The position numbers and the translations under genes were made by a program. Shown here in pieces: positions 51,465-61,307 of a stretch of 64,000 bases of DNA (positions within the stretch are counted from its first letter, which is position 1; each line of letters starts with the position of its first letter). This stretch comes from Oscillospiraceae bacterium (GTDB taxonomy: Bacteria > Bacillota > Clostridia > Oscillospirales > Oscillospiraceae). The stretch lies in NCBI GenBank assembly GCA_022794215.1, contig JAAWEH010000025.1:54739-118738 (forward strand), written 5' to 3'. Below the pieces are notes generated by a model that had not been told where the DNA came from, did no database searches, and saw only the letters and a list, made by a program, of their open reading frames with translations.

Positions 51465-52511
51465 ATGACAAACGACAATATCATCCTCTCCTTTCAGGAT
51501 CTGGACATCCGCTTTACCCTCCGGGGACAGGTCTTAAACGCCATCCGGGGGATCTCCCTGGACGTCTACCAGGGAGAGTCCCTGGCCATCGTGGGAGAGT
51601 CCGGCTCGGGCAAGAGCGTCTTTACCAAGTCGGCCATGGGCTTGCTGGACGCCAACGGCACCATTGCCGGAGGCCATATCTGGTATGACGGCAAGGATCT
51701 GACCACCTTCCAAAACGAGAAGGAATGGCTCACCATCCGCGGCAAGGAGATCGCCATGGTCATGCAGGATCCCATGACCTCCCTCAATCCCTTGAAAACT
51801 GTGGGCGACCAGATTTTGGAGGCCGTCCTGCTTCATCAGGGGCTGAAGGGAGAGGCAGCCAAGGCTGCCGCCGTGAAGGCCCTGGCCGCTGTGGGAATCG
51901 ACGATCCGGAGCGGCGGTACAAGCAGTACCCCCATGAATTTTCCGGCGGTATGCGCCAGCGGGTGGTCATTGCCACCGCTGTGGCCTGCCGGCCCAAGAT
52001 TCTCATCTGCGACGAGCCCACCACCGCCCTGGACGTGACCATTCAGGCTCAGATCCTGGATCTCATCAAGGCCCTCCAGAAAAAACTGGATTTGACCACC
52101 ATCTACATCACCCACGACCTGGGTGTGGTGGCCAATGTAGCCGACCGCATCGCCGTCATGTACGCCGGCGACATTGTGGAGATCGGCAAGTGCGAGGAGG
52201 TCTTTTACGACCCCAAACACCCCTACACCTGGGCGCTGCTCAGCTCCCTGCCCCAACTGGGCATGAAGGGGCAAGATCTCTATTCCATTCAGGGGACCCC
52301 ACCCAACCTTTTCTATGAAGTTCACGGGGACGCCTTCGCTCCCCGGAACCCCCAGGCCCTCAACATTGACTTTGTGGAGCGCCCCCCCTTCTTCGAGGTG
52401 AGCCCCACCCACAAGGCCCGAACCTGGCTGTTGGATCCCCGGGCCCCCAAGGTGGAGCCCCCCGAGCATATCCGCCACCTGCGCGAGAAAGGGGGCTATC
52501 CCCATGGCTAA
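51465..52511 (+). CDS. Peptide ABC transporter ATP-binding protein (OppD/DppD type)
   Basis: 348 residues. Walker [10 protein letters not shown], signature [19 protein letters not shown], Walker [13 protein letters not shown], plus the C-terminal OppD/F extension ([17 protein letters not shown]). ATG at 51465 after AGGAGGGG. Overlaps the next gene by 8 bases. Confidence 0.94.
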   Translation: MTNDNIILSFQDLDIRFTLRGQVLNAIRGISLDVYQGESLAIVGESGSGKSVFTKSAMGLLDANGTIAGGHIWYDGKDLTTFQNEKEWLTIRGKEIAMVMQDPMTSLNPLKTVGDQILEAVLLHQGLKGEAAKAAAVKALAAVGIDDPERRYKQYPHEFSGGMRQRVVIATAVACRPKILICDEPTTALDVTIQAQILDLIKALQKKLDLTTIYITHDLGVVANVADRIAVMYAGDIVEIGKCEEVFYDPKHPYTWALLSSLPQLGMKGQDLYSIQGTPPNLFYEVHGDAFAPRNPQALNIDFVERPPFFEVSPTHKARTWLLDPRAPKVEPPEHIRHLREKGGYPHG

Positions 52512-53442
52512 GAGAGAAAAGCTGCTGGAGGTTCAGGATCTGAAGGTGACCTTCGGCTCCAAGCGTCACCCCTTCACCGCCGTGGACGGGGTCTCCTTTG
52601 ACATCTACAAGGGGGAGACCTTCGGCCTGGTGGGAGAGTCCGGCTCGGGCAAGACCACCATCGGCCGGGCCATCATCCGGGTCAATCCCGTTTCCGGCGG
52701 CACGGTAAAATACCAGGGGCAGGTCATCTCCGGCAAGGTGAGCCGGGAGGTGGATCATCAGGTCATCCAGAACATTCAGATGATCTTTCAGGATCCCATG
52801 GCCTCCCTCAATGAGCGGGCCAAGGTGGACTATATCGTCTCCGAGGGTCTTTATAACCTCCACCAGCATTTGACCGAGGAACAGCGCCAGGAGCAGGTCT
52901 CCCGGGCCCTCTCCGCCGTGGGCCTTCTCCCCGAGTTCGCCAGCCGCTTCCCCCACGAGTTCTCCGGCGGCCAGCGCCAGCGCATCGGCATCGCCCGGGC
53001 CCTTATCATGAATCCCCAGTTCATCATCGCCGACGAGCCCATCTCCGCTCTGGATGTGTCCATCCGGGCCCAGGTTCTCAATCTCATGAGCAAGCTCCAG
53101 AAAGAGCGGGGGCTGACCTATCTCTTTATTGCCCATGACCTTTCAGTGGTTCGGTTCATCTCCGACCGCATTGGGGTCATCTATCGGGGAAAACTCATGG
53201 AGCTGGCGGGAAGCGAGCAGCTTTTCGCCCATCCCCTGCACCCGTACACCCAGTCTCTCCTCTCCGCCATCCCCATGCCCGACCCGGTGGGGGAACGGAA
53301 GAAGAAACTGCTGGTCTATGACCCGGGCTGCCACGGATATACCCAGCAGGATCCGCCCCAGTGGGTGGAGATCGAGCCGGGACATTTCGTCCGGGGCAAC
53401 CAGCGGGAGCTGGACGAGTATAGAAAAGTATTAGAGAAATAA
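52504..53442 (+). CDS. Peptide ABC transporter ATP-binding protein (OppF/DppF type)
   Basis: 312 residues. Walker [15 protein letters not shown], signature [17 protein letters not shown], Walker [16 protein letters not shown] and the OppF C-terminal extension [15 protein letters not shown]. Completes the five-component peptide transporter with the gene at 51465. Confidence 0.94.
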   Translation: MAKREKLLEVQDLKVTFGSKRHPFTAVDGVSFDIYKGETFGLVGESGSGKTTIGRAIIRVNPVSGGTVKYQGQVISGKVSREVDHQVIQNIQMIFQDPMASLNERAKVDYIVSEGLYNLHQHLTEEQRQEQVSRALSAVGLLPEFASRFPHEFSGGQRQRIGIARALIMNPQFIIADEPISALDVSIRAQVLNLMSKLQKERGLTYLFIAHDLSVVRFISDRIGVIYRGKLMELAGSEQLFAHPLHPYTQSLLSAIPMPDPVGERKKKLLVYDPGCHGYTQQDPPQWVEIEPGHFVRGNQRELDEYRKVLEK

Positions 53443-53446
53443 ACTG

Positions 53447-53519
53447 TAGGGGCCGATGTCCTCATCGGCCCCTACTTGGTTCCTCGCTGAGCGAGCCGTT
53501 GAGAACAGCCGCCCCTACA
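53447..53519. repeat. REP/MITE-like palindromic element
   Basis: Ends are inverted copies of TGTAGGGGC (53447-53455) and GCCCCTACA (53511-53519). Inside is a perfect 13-bp hairpin (53448-53460 with 53465-53477). It lies inside the operon between the OppF-like and LD-carboxypeptidase genes and resembles short palindromic repeats of many Clostridia genomes, as far as I recall. Confidence 0.65.
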
Positions 53520-53551
53520 TTTCTCTTTTTGATCCGAGGTGTGTCTATATT

Positions 53552-54466
53552 ATGTTAACTCCCAATTCTCTCTATCCCGGCGCCAAGGTCGCTCTGCTTT
53601 GCGCCTCCTCCGCTGTTCCCGAGGAACGTTTAGAGCCTTCCATCGCTGCGGTCAAGGCCCTTGGGCTGGATCCTGTGGTATACCCATCTTGTTATTATGT
53701 TAACCGCCATGGCTACTTTGCCGCCGACGACGGCCAGCGGGCCAAGGATCTGCAGGACGCCTTTGCCGACCTCGCCATCCAGGGCATTCTCTGTATCCGG
53801 GGCGGCTATGGGGCGGGGCGGCTGCTGCCCCTCATCAACTGGCGGGACGTGGTCCGGCACCCCAAGGTGTTCTGCGGCTACTCCGATGTGACCGCCCTTC
53901 ACATTGTCCTGAACCAGTGCTGCCGGATGGTGACCTACCAGACCCCCATGCCCTCCACCGAGTACTACCAGCCGGTGGACGACTTCACCATGACCTATCT
54001 GCGCCGGGCCCTCTTTGGGGCCCTCACCGGCCCCATGCCTATGGGCCCGGATGTGGAAACCCTGACCCCCGGCTGTGCCCGGGGAATCCTCTGCGGCGGC
54101 AATCTGTCCCTGGTTCGGGACAGTCTGGGCACGCCCTGGGAGATCGATACAAGAGGCAAGATCTTGTTCCTGGAGGACATTGGGGAAAAGACCTACCGCA
54201 TTGACGACATGCTCACCCAGCTGCGCAACGCCGGGAAGTTTGCCGACTGTGCAGGCATCCTCTTTGGGGCCTGGACCGACTGCCCCCCGGAGGATCCGGA
54301 AAAGACCCTGGAGATTCCCGAGATCATCCGGGAGGTGGTGCTCCCCGCCGGAAAGCCCACCATGGCGGGTCTTACCTGCGGCCACATCCTGCCCACCATG
54401 TCCCTGCCCCTGGGCGCCGCAGTGGCCATGGACGCGGATAATAAGACTTTGGAGGCGTGCGTATGA
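53552..54466 (+). CDS. LD-carboxypeptidase (S66 family, murein recycling)
   Basis: 304 residues. S66 features: an N-terminal PGAKVALLCASSAVPEERLEP, CIRGGYGAGRLLPLINW, VFCGYSDVTALHI (the catalytic Ser in GYSD), and a later GNLSLVRDSLGTPWEIDT with the Glu/His region ending in HILPTMSLPLG. It cleaves murein tetrapeptides to tripeptides. ATG at 53552; GAGGTG is 11 bases away. YkfA in B. subtilis is a related protein in the same context. It overlaps the next gene by 4 bases. Confidence 0.9.
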   Translation: MLTPNSLYPGAKVALLCASSAVPEERLEPSIAAVKALGLDPVVYPSCYYVNRHGYFAADDGQRAKDLQDAFADLAIQGILCIRGGYGAGRLLPLINWRDVVRHPKVFCGYSDVTALHIVLNQCCRMVTYQTPMPSTEYYQPVDDFTMTYLRRALFGALTGPMPMGPDVETLTPGCARGILCGGNLSLVRDSLGTPWEIDTRGKILFLEDIGEKTYRIDDMLTQLRNAGKFADCAGILFGAWTDCPPEDPEKTLEIPEIIREVVLPAGKPTMAGLTCGHILPTMSLPLGAAVAMDADNKTLEACV

Positions 54467-55305
54467 AGGCCATTGTCAATTCCCCCATCTGTCCCCTGAT
54501 GAGCCAGCCCCGTCACGACTGCGAGCTGGCGGACGAGGCCCTGTTCGGCATGGTACTGGAGGTGCTGGAGCAAACCACCCCCGATTACTGGAAGGTTCGC
54601 ACCCACTACCGCTACGAGGGCTACGTCCCCGTAAACTGTCTGGTCATCGGGGATCAGGCCGCCCAGGAGTGGGCGGCCCTGCCCAAGAAGGTGGTTCTTC
54701 ACAAAAATACCTGCGATGTGATGACCACCCCCAAGGTTCAGTCCTGGCCCATCGTCACCCTCCCCATGGGGGCGGTGGTGGCGGTGACCGCTCCCCCCGA
54801 GACCGATCCCGAGACCGGGAAGCCCACAGGGTGGCAGCTGGTCTCTCTCCCCGGCGGCGCCGAGGGCTATGTCCGCTCCAGTTGGCTGGACACATACTAT
54901 GAAAAGCCCATTGATCTTCCTGAAGAGGAGCTGCGCCAGCGGCTGGTGGACACCGCTATGCTTTTTGCCCGAACCCACTACCGCTGGGGAGGCAAGACCC
55001 CCCTGGGTGTGGACTGCTCGGGGCTTGTGTCCATGAGCTACCTCCTGAACGGCATCGTCATCTACCGGGACGCCTCCATCAAGGAGGGCTTCCCCATCCA
55101 TGCCATTGACTTTCAGGACGCCAAGGCCGGCGACCTTCTCTTCTTCCCCGGCCATGTGGCCATGTACATGGGCAATCAACGCTACATCCACTCCACCGGA
55201 AAGGCGGGCAGTGACGGCGTGGTCATCAACTCCCTGGATCCCAACGCCCCTGACTACCGGGCCGACCTGCCGGAGATAATGAACGGCGTGGGAAGCCTGT
55301 TTTAA
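54463..55305 (+). CDS. NlpC/P60 gamma-D-glutamyl-diamino acid endopeptidase (YkfC-like)
   Basis: 280 residues, no signal peptide, so cytoplasmic. Two SH3b-like regions (residues ~1-60 and ~85-145) precede the C-terminal NlpC/P60 papain-like domain with Cys in GVDCSGLVSMSY, His in FFPGHVAMYMGNQ and the third residue near YIHSTGKAG. This matches YkfC, which cuts the D-Glu-diamino acid bond of murein tripeptides after epimerase or LD-peptidase action. ATG at 54463 is inside the LD-carboxypeptidase stop (ATGA). Last gene of the operon; terminator follows. Confidence 0.92.
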   Translation: MKAIVNSPICPLMSQPRHDCELADEALFGMVLEVLEQTTPDYWKVRTHYRYEGYVPVNCLVIGDQAAQEWAALPKKVVLHKNTCDVMTTPKVQSWPIVTLPMGAVVAVTAPPETDPETGKPTGWQLVSLPGGAEGYVRSSWLDTYYEKPIDLPEEELRQRLVDTAMLFARTHYRWGGKTPLGVDCSGLVSMSYLLNGIVIYRDASIKEGFPIHAIDFQDAKAGDLLFFPGHVAMYMGNQRYIHSTGKAGSDGVVINSLDPNAPDYRADLPEIMNGVGSLF

Positions 55306-55306
55306 G

Positions 55307-55345
55307 AAAAAAAGGGTCTGTATCCAAAGGATACAGACCCTTTTT
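55307..55345. terminator. Terminator of the recycling operon
   Basis: GGGTCTGTATCC stem with AAA loop and flanking A/T runs; works in both directions. Confidence 0.93.
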
Positions 55346-55362
55346 CTGTCTTTTTCCGGCCC

Positions 55363-55746
55363 TTACTGCCCCAAGATCTGCTCCACCATCTCCACTGCGT
55401 CATAGACCATCCGGTCACAGTGGGGCTTCTTTTCCTCCCCCCGCTCCTTGGCGCTCTGGAGCAGTTGGGCGCAGTTCAGATTGCCGTTCCTTTCCCGGAA
55501 GCGGCGCAGCAGCTCCCCTGCCGCCGGCCCTTCCGCTCCGGCCAGTCCCAGCACCGCCAGGGCTCCCGCCACCGCCCCGCAGGTGGCTCCGCTGCGCATT
55601 CCTGCATTGAGAAAGGTTCCCGAACGCAGGGCCACCTCGGGATCCAGGCCATACTCCTCACAGAAGGTCAGCAGCACCGCCTGAAAGCAGTTATAGTGCA
55701 TGTTCTCGTCTCCCCGAAGGGCCGCCGCTTTTTCCAAATGGGTCAT
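55363..55746 (-). CDS. C_GCAxxG_C_C family protein
   Basis: 127 residues. Cysteine motif is present in full: Cys of HYNCFQAVLL, CGAVAGAL (GCAxxG variant written SGATCGAVAGAL), NCAQLL and HCDRM. The family is thought to bind a metal or redox cofactor; function is not known. ATG at 55746 after GGGAGG. No obvious operon partner. Confidence 0.9.
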   Translation of the reverse strand: MTHLEKAAALRGDENMHYNCFQAVLLTFCEEYGLDPEVALRSGTFLNAGMRSGATCGAVAGALAVLGLAGAEGPAAGELLRRFRERNGNLNCAQLLQSAKERGEEKKPHCDRMVYDAVEMVEQILGQ

Positions 55747-55779
55747 TGTCAAAACCTCCCTTTTCTTTTTTGGATACGC

Positions 55780-57828
55780 TCAGTTGAAAATATCCCCGTC
55801 CTCGGCAAAGAGGCCGCGGATCTTCGCCATAATCTCCCGGTGCTCCGGAGCCGTCAGCTCCGGGTCGGCCCTCAGCAGCTCCTCTGCCGCTTCCTGGGCC
55901 TCCTTCAGCACCCGGATATCCCCCGCCAGATCCGCGGCTTTCATGGCCGGAAGGCCGTGCTGCCGCTGGCCGAAGAAGTCTCCCGGGCCCCGCAGCTCCA
56001 GGTCCTTTTCCGCGATCCGAAAGCCGTCGGTGGTTTTTGTAAAATACCGCAGCCGCTCCAGGGTTTCTTGGGAACGGTTGCCCGTTACCAAAACGCAATA
56101 GGACTGCCACTGTCCCCGCCCCACTCGGCCCCGGAGCTGGTGAAGCTGGCTCAGACCAAAGCGTTCGGCGTTTTCAATGATCATCAGGGCGGCGTTTGGC
56201 ACGTCCACCCCTACCTCCACTACGGTGGTGGACACCAGTACGTCCAGCTCCCCCTTGGAGAAAGCGGCCATTACGCTCTCCTTATCTTTCGCCTTCAGCT
56301 TTCCGTGGACAAAACCCACCCGCAGTTCGGGGAACACCACCTCCGACAGCTCTTTGGCATAGGCGGTCACCGCTTTTAGCTCGCCGCCCTCCCCCTCCTC
56401 CACGGCGGGGCAGATCACATAGACCTGGCGGCCCTGGGAGACATTTTTGCGGACAAAGTTGTACATCCGCTGCCGCTTATCCTCCCCCACCAGGTAGGTC
56501 TCCACCGGGGTGCGGCCCGGGGGCAGCTCATCAATGACGGTAAGCTCCAGATCCCCGTAGATCAGCAGGGCCAGGGTTCGGGGAATGGGGGTGGCCGACA
56601 TGACCAGCACGTGGGGCTGCACCTGGGCTTTGGAGGCCAGAGCCGAACGCTGGCCCACCCCGAAGCGGTGCTGCTCGTCGGTGATGACCAGCCCCAGGTT
56701 TTTATAGGCTACCCCTTCCGAAAGAAGGGCGTGGGTTCCCACCAAAAGGTGGAGTTCTCCGCTTGCCAAAGCGGCGCCAACCGCTTTTTTCTCCGCAGCC
56801 TTCATGCTGCCCGTCAGCAGCCCTACCCGTATCCCGGCAGGGGCGAGCATTTTGGACAGGGTCTCATAATGCTGGTGGGCCAGGATCTCTGTGGGGGCCA
56901 TCATAGCCGTCTGGAATCCTCCGGCCCGGGCCTGCCACGCGGCATAGGCCGCCACCGCCGTCTTGCCTGAGCCTACGTCTCCCTGGATCAGCCGGTTCAT
57001 AGGTCTGCCCGAGCTCAGATCGTCCCGGATCTCCTCCATAGCCCGCCTCTGGGCCCCGGTGGGCGCAAAGGGCAGCAGGGCCAGGAAATCCTCTACCTCC
57101 CGGCGGGGAAACGCCTGCCCCGGCGTTCCCGTCCGGCGGGAGCGGAGAAAAGCCATGCCGCAGGAGAGGAAAAACAGCTCCTCAAACACCAGCCGCCGCC
57201 GGGCGATGGACAGGGCCTCCTGATCCGCGGGAAAATGGACATTGCGGCAGGCATACTCCGCCGTGCACAGCCCATGATTCAGCCGGATATCCGCCGGAAG
57301 GTGATCGGCCACCGCTCCGGCACACTCTTCCACGCCGGACAGAGCCAGCCCCGCCAGCAAATGGTTGCTCACCCCGGCAGTCAAGGGGTAAACCGGCATG
57401 ATCCGCCCGGTGAACCGGGCCTTTCCCTCCCGCTCGAAAACCGGGTTGGTAAACTGCCGATGGCGGCCCATGACCTCCAGCTTCCCGTAGAAAATATAGC
57501 TCTCCCCCGCTGTGAGGGCGTGGCGCACATAGTCCTGATTGAAAAAGGTGACCTGGGCCGAGCCGGTGTGATCCACAATGCGGCACTTGGTCACCGTAAG
57601 CCCCTTTCGGATCCGGGAGAGGGTGGGCGTCTCCGCTACCAGCGCCGACACGCAGACCGGCTCCTCGGCGGGGGCGTTGGAGATGGCGTAGACTCGGGTG
57701 CGATCCTCATAGGCTCTGGGATAATAGGCAAGCAGATCCCCTACCGTCTCCAGGCCAAGCCTTTTCAGCGCCTTGGCCCGGGCCGGACCGATCCCCGGAA
57801 AGGTGTCCAGTCTGGTTTCCAACTCCAT
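55780..57828 (-). CDS. recG: ATP-dependent DNA helicase RecG
   Basis: 682 residues. N-terminal wedge/OB domain (GPARAKALKRLGLETVGDLL, VTFFNQDYVRHAL), then helicase motifs: Walker A GDVGSGKTAVAA, DEQH in LVITDEQHRFG, SATPIPRTLALLIYGDL (motif III), and QLRGRVGRGQWQS (VI). RecG reverses stalled replication forks. Length is as expected. Confidence 0.95.
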   Translation of the reverse strand: MELETRLDTFPGIGPARAKALKRLGLETVGDLLAYYPRAYEDRTRVYAISNAPAEEPVCVSALVAETPTLSRIRKGLTVTKCRIVDHTGSAQVTFFNQDYVRHALTAGESYIFYGKLEVMGRHRQFTNPVFEREGKARFTGRIMPVYPLTAGVSNHLLAGLALSGVEECAGAVADHLPADIRLNHGLCTAEYACRNVHFPADQEALSIARRRLVFEELFFLSCGMAFLRSRRTGTPGQAFPRREVEDFLALLPFAPTGAQRRAMEEIRDDLSSGRPMNRLIQGDVGSGKTAVAAYAAWQARAGGFQTAMMAPTEILAHQHYETLSKMLAPAGIRVGLLTGSMKAAEKKAVGAALASGELHLLVGTHALLSEGVAYKNLGLVITDEQHRFGVGQRSALASKAQVQPHVLVMSATPIPRTLALLIYGDLELTVIDELPPGRTPVETYLVGEDKRQRMYNFVRKNVSQGRQVYVICPAVEEGEGGELKAVTAYAKELSEVVFPELRVGFVHGKLKAKDKESVMAAFSKGELDVLVSTTVVEVGVDVPNAALMIIENAERFGLSQLHQLRGRVGRGQWQSYCVLVTGNRSQETLERLRYFTKTTDGFRIAEKDLELRGPGDFFGQRQHGLPAMKAADLAGDIRVLKEAQEAAEELLRADPELTAPEHREIMAKIRGLFAEDGDIFN

Positions 57829-57904
57829 CTCTCTCCCCCCTTGCTTCCTTTTGCTCTATCCTACCACAAAACCGAATTTTGAGCAATGGAAAGCCTCCTT
57901 TCCG

Positions 57905-57933
57905 TTGACAGCCATATTTTTAAGGTCTATAAT
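57905..57933 (+). promoter_or_regulatory. Sigma-A promoter of the ferritin gene
   Basis: -35 TTGACA (57905-57910), 17-base spacer, -10 TATAAT (57928-57933), an almost perfect consensus 49 bases before the ATG. Confidence 0.9.
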
Positions 57934-57981
57934 GACCATGCTTTGAAGCACAAAATCGTCACTTGGAAAGGATGGTCTCTC

Positions 57982-58491
57982 ATGGACAAGAAAGTAGCCA
58001 AGCTGCTGGAGGAGCAGATCAACAAGGAGCTCTACTCGGCCTATCTTTACCTGGATTTTTCCAACTTCTGCAAGCACAAGGGCCTGGACGGCTTTGCCAA
58101 CTGGTATGAGGTTCAGGCCAAAGAGGAGATGGATCACGCCATTCTCTTTGTCAAATATCTTCAGAACAACAACCAGGCCGTGGCCCTCAGCGCCATCGCC
58201 AAGCCTGATGTGAAGCCCAAGACCGTCATGGACGTGCTGAAGGCTGGTTTGAAGCACGAGGAGTATGTCACCAGCCTCATCCACACCATTTACGGCGCGG
58301 CCAAGGCGGTGGACGACTTCCGCACCACCCAGTTCCTGGACTGGTTCGTCAAAGAGCAGGGCGAGGAGGAGGTCAACGCCAACGATCTTGTTTCCAAGAT
58401 GGAGCTCTTCGGCTCCGATCCCCGGAGCCTCTATCTGCTGGACAATGAACTGAAGGCCCGGGTCTACTCCGCTCCCTCCCTGGTACTGTAA
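57982..58491 (+). CDS. Ferritin (non-haem iron storage)
   Basis: 169 residues. Four-helix ferritin with ferroxidase residues visible: Glu in LLEEQINKELYSAYLYLDF, the AKEEMDHAILFV motif (Glu/His), and VKEQGEEEVNANDL with Glu and Gln. FtnA-type rather than Dps. ATG at 57982 after GGAAAGGA. Strong promoter suggests high expression. Works with FeoAB for iron homeostasis. Confidence 0.95.
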   Translation: MDKKVAKLLEEQINKELYSAYLYLDFSNFCKHKGLDGFANWYEVQAKEEMDHAILFVKYLQNNNQAVALSAIAKPDVKPKTVMDVLKAGLKHEEYVTSLIHTIYGAAKAVDDFRTTQFLDWFVKEQGEEEVNANDLVSKMELFGSDPRSLYLLDNELKARVYSAPSLVL

Positions 58492-58512
58492 GCCCTTTTC
58501 CAGCGTTTTCAC

Positions 58513-58556
58513 AAAAAACGGCGTTCCGGAAAAACCGGAACGCCGTTTCTTTTTTC
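58513..58556. terminator. Bidirectional terminator between ferritin and ilvE
   Basis: AAACGGCGTTCCGG stem around AAAAA, T-rich tract after. Confidence 0.93.
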
Positions 58557-58558
58557 TC

Positions 58559-59626
58559 TCAGCAGATCTTCATGGTCCAGCCGTAGGGATCGGGCAAGGT
58601 TCCCCACTGGATGCCGGTCAGAGTGTCGTAGAGCTTCTGGGTTAGGGAGCCGATCTTGCCGCCGCTGACGGTGATGCGCTTGCCCTCCCAGCCCATCTCT
58701 CCGATGGGGGAGACCACGGCGGCGGTGCCGGTGCCCCAGGCCTCGTCCAGCTTGCCGGCTTCGGCGGCGTCAAAGAGCTCCTGGGCGGTGATGAGCCGCT
58801 CCTCCACGGGAACGCCCCAGCTCTTGATCAGCTCGATGCAGCTCTTCCGGGTAATGCCGGGGAGCACCGAGCCGGTGAGCTTGGGAGTGACCACCGTACC
58901 GTCAATCTGGAACATCACGTTCATGGAGCCCACTTCCTCAATGTACTTGCGCTCCACGCCGTCCAGCCAGAGAACCTGGGCGTAGCCCTTCTCCTCGGCC
59001 CGCTCGCCGGCCCGGATGGAGGCGGCGTAGTTGCCGCCGCACTTGGTGTAGCCTGTGCCGCCCCGGACAGACCGGACGTCCTCGTCCTCCACATAGATCT
59101 TCACCGGGTTGATCCCCTCGGCATAATAGGCCCCCACCGGGGAGCAGATCACGGCGAAGAGATAGGTATGGGAGGCGTGGACGCCCAGCGCGGGGTCGGT
59201 AGCGATGATAAAGGGGCGGATATAGAGGGAGGTTCCCGGCTCACTGGGCACCCAATCGGCCTCCACCTTCACCAGCTGGGCAATGGCATCCACCACAGTC
59301 TGGGCGTCGATGGGAGGGATGCACAGGCGTTCACAGGAATTTTGCAGCCGCAGGGCGTTTTCCATGGGCCGGAAGAGCTGGACGCCGCCGTCGGCGGTGC
59401 GGTAGGCCTTCATGCCCTCAAAGACCTCCTGGGCATAATGAAAAACCATGGCGCTGGGCTCCAGGGAAAAGGGGCCGTAGGGCACAATTCGTCCATCATG
59501 CCAGCCCTTGCCGGTCTCATAGTTCATCAGGAACATATGGTCGGTAAACAGCTTACCGAAGCCCAGGGTCTTGGGATCGGGTTTGGCCTTCATCGTTGCG
59601 GCCCGAGTGATGGGAAATTCCTGCAT
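58559..59626 (-). CDS. ilvE: Branched-chain amino acid aminotransferase
   Basis: 355 residues, fold-type IV PLP enzyme. PLP Lys is in GGTGYTKCGGNYAAS; also FHYAQEVFEGMKAYRT, TSLYIRPFI and GKLDEAWGTGTAAVVSP. It transaminates Leu, Ile and Val. Monocistronic. ATG at 59626 with a GGAGG before it. Confidence 0.95.
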   Translation of the reverse strand: MQEFPITRAATMKAKPDPKTLGFGKLFTDHMFLMNYETGKGWHDGRIVPYGPFSLEPSAMVFHYAQEVFEGMKAYRTADGGVQLFRPMENALRLQNSCERLCIPPIDAQTVVDAIAQLVKVEADWVPSEPGTSLYIRPFIIATDPALGVHASHTYLFAVICSPVGAYYAEGINPVKIYVEDEDVRSVRGGTGYTKCGGNYAASIRAGERAEEKGYAQVLWLDGVERKYIEEVGSMNVMFQIDGTVVTPKLTGSVLPGITRKSCIELIKSWGVPVEERLITAQELFDAAEAGKLDEAWGTGTAAVVSPIGEMGWEGKRITVSGGKIGSLTQKLYDTLTGIQWGTLPDPYGWTMKIC

Positions 59627-59656
59627 ATCAACTGCCTCCTCTGGGGATTTTTCGTT

Positions 59657-59685
59657 ATTATACTCCCCTTTTCTTCCATTCGCAA
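59657..59685 (-). promoter_or_regulatory. Promoter of ilvE
   Basis: -35 TTGCGA (59680-59685), 17-base spacer, -10 TATAAT (59657-59662). Confidence 0.8.
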
Positions 59686-59720
59686 GGGGAAAATCCCAGT
59701 TGTCCTTGTCCCCTGCCCTC

Positions 59721-59750
59721 CCTTTCCGGCATAAAGATGCCGGAAAAGGG
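59721..59750 (-). terminator. Hairpin after the MFS gene
   Basis: TTTCCGGCAT/ATGCCGGAAA stem with a 4-base loop, just past the stop of the MFS gene; no strong T-run, so terminator strength is uncertain. Confidence 0.6.
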
Positions 59751-59755
59751 TCTGC

Positions 59756-61039
59756 CTATTTTTTCTCCAACGCCCAAATATGCCTGTCCCACCGAGCGGG
59801 GAGGCAGGACAGAGCGCCGAATACGCCGATCACCAGGAAAAACAGGGCCGCTCCCGCCCCCTTCCCTGTTCCGAACAGCCGGCAGAGAAGGCTTTCGGCT
59901 CCCTGGCGGGCCATGAAAGGCTCAAAAAGCCGATCCACCAGGGCGCCCCCCAGCAGATAGCCCAGGGGGATGGTAAAAAATTGCAGGGTGTTCCGGGCGG
60001 AATAGACCCGTCCCTGCATTTCTATGGGGATATTCAGCCGCAGAAGGGCGTCCAGGTTGGCGTTCATCACCGGAATGAAGAGCCAGCCCAGCGCCGACCC
60101 AAGGCACCACACGGGAAGCCCCCGGCCCAGAGCCAGCATAAAGTTTTCCGTGCTCATGGAAAACAGCAGGCTGTTGCAGATGACCCGCACCCGGCTTTTG
60201 GGCGCGGGCAGGGCGGCGGCCAGCAGGCCTCCCACCAGAGAGGCGGCCCCGGCAAAGGTCTGAACCAGCCCCAGAGCCTTCTCCCCGCCCTTGGGGATCA
60301 GAAGGGCGGGCAGGGCCGCATTGAACATGGAGGCGGTCAGGTTGATCACCGCCAGAAACAGGATGATATTCAGCACTCCCCTGTGGCTCCGGAGGTAAAC
60401 AAGGCCGCTTTTGGCAGAGGCGAACACACGCTCCCGCTTCTGCGCCTGTCCCTCCCGCCGGGGGAAGCGGATGACCAGCAGCAGGGCTGCCGCGGCGATC
60501 AAAAAAGTTCCCAGGTCGAACCAGATCACCGCCCCCAGCCCCCACAGGCCGTAGAGAGAAGCGGCGCACACCGGGGAGAGCAGGCTCACCAGGGAGTTGG
60601 AAAAGGCCCGCAGGCCCCCCACCCGCTGGTAATGCTCCTTGGGGGTCAGCAGACTCACCGCCACGTCGGAGGCCGGCTGCTGGACTGTGTTCATCAGGCC
60701 GTTGACGGCGTTGATGAGATAGAGATGGCCCATCCGCAGCCCTCCCGTGGCCCACAGCCCCAGCACCCCCAGGGTGCATACCGCCGCCAGGAAATCACAG
60801 ACCAGCATGGTTTTCTTCTTATCCCAGCGGTCGCTGAGGGCCCCGGCAAAGATGCTCAGCAGCACATAGGGCGCATAGGAACAAATGGTGAGCAGGGCGG
60901 TGGTCAGGGCGGAGCCGTATTGACTATACGACCACAGCACCAGGGCAAACCCCGTCATGGAGCTGCCCAGTTGGGACAGGGTCTGGGTGAACCAGAGGAT
61001 CAGCAGATATTTGCAATCGGACAAAAAGGTACGAAACAT
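59756..61039 (-). CDS. MFS transporter (MFS_3, macrolide-efflux-like)
   Basis: 427 residues with about 12 membrane segments: FRTFLSDCKYLLILWFTQTL, LSQLGSSMTGFALVLW, the loop GALSDRWDKKKTM of MFS motif A, and repeats in the second half. This group includes Mef-like efflux proteins but also many of unknown substrate. The ATG at 61039 lies 7 bases after GAAGGAG; an upstream ATG is poorly supported. Substrate unknown. Confidence 0.85.
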   Translation of the reverse strand: MFRTFLSDCKYLLILWFTQTLSQLGSSMTGFALVLWSYSQYGSALTTALLTICSYAPYVLLSIFAGALSDRWDKKKTMLVCDFLAAVCTLGVLGLWATGGLRMGHLYLINAVNGLMNTVQQPASDVAVSLLTPKEHYQRVGGLRAFSNSLVSLLSPVCAASLYGLWGLGAVIWFDLGTFLIAAAALLLVIRFPRREGQAQKRERVFASAKSGLVYLRSHRGVLNIILFLAVINLTASMFNAALPALLIPKGGEKALGLVQTFAGAASLVGGLLAAALPAPKSRVRVICNSLLFSMSTENFMLALGRGLPVWCLGSALGWLFIPVMNANLDALLRLNIPIEMQGRVYSARNTLQFFTIPLGYLLGGALVDRLFEPFMARQGAESLLCRLFGTGKGAGAALFFLVIGVFGALSCLPARWDRHIWALEKK

Positions 61040-61272
61040 GACTTTGCTCCTTCTTTCATTCATCATTCAAAAAAAGATTGAAAAAGCAAAGCCCGGGGGA
61101 CGGACAAGATCCATCAGCTCCGGTACAAGGCGTCCCTCAGGCCTTGCGCGGAGCGGAGACAATGCAGAGCTTCATTATAAACCCTCCCCATAATGTCGGC
61201 TCTATGGCCGTTCCCATCATAACACACATCCCCTCCTCGGGCAAGCTTTGCTCCCCCGGCGGGGATTTCCTC

Positions 61273-61301
61273 TTGCATTTTCCGTTTGGGTGTGGTATCA
61301 T
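61273..61301 (+). promoter_or_regulatory. Promoter of the CNNM/CorC gene
   Basis: -35 TTGCAT (61273-61278), 17-base spacer, -10 TATCAT (61296-61301). The bases 61040-61272 show nothing else I can name. Confidence 0.6.
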
Positions 61302-61307
61302 ATCCGA

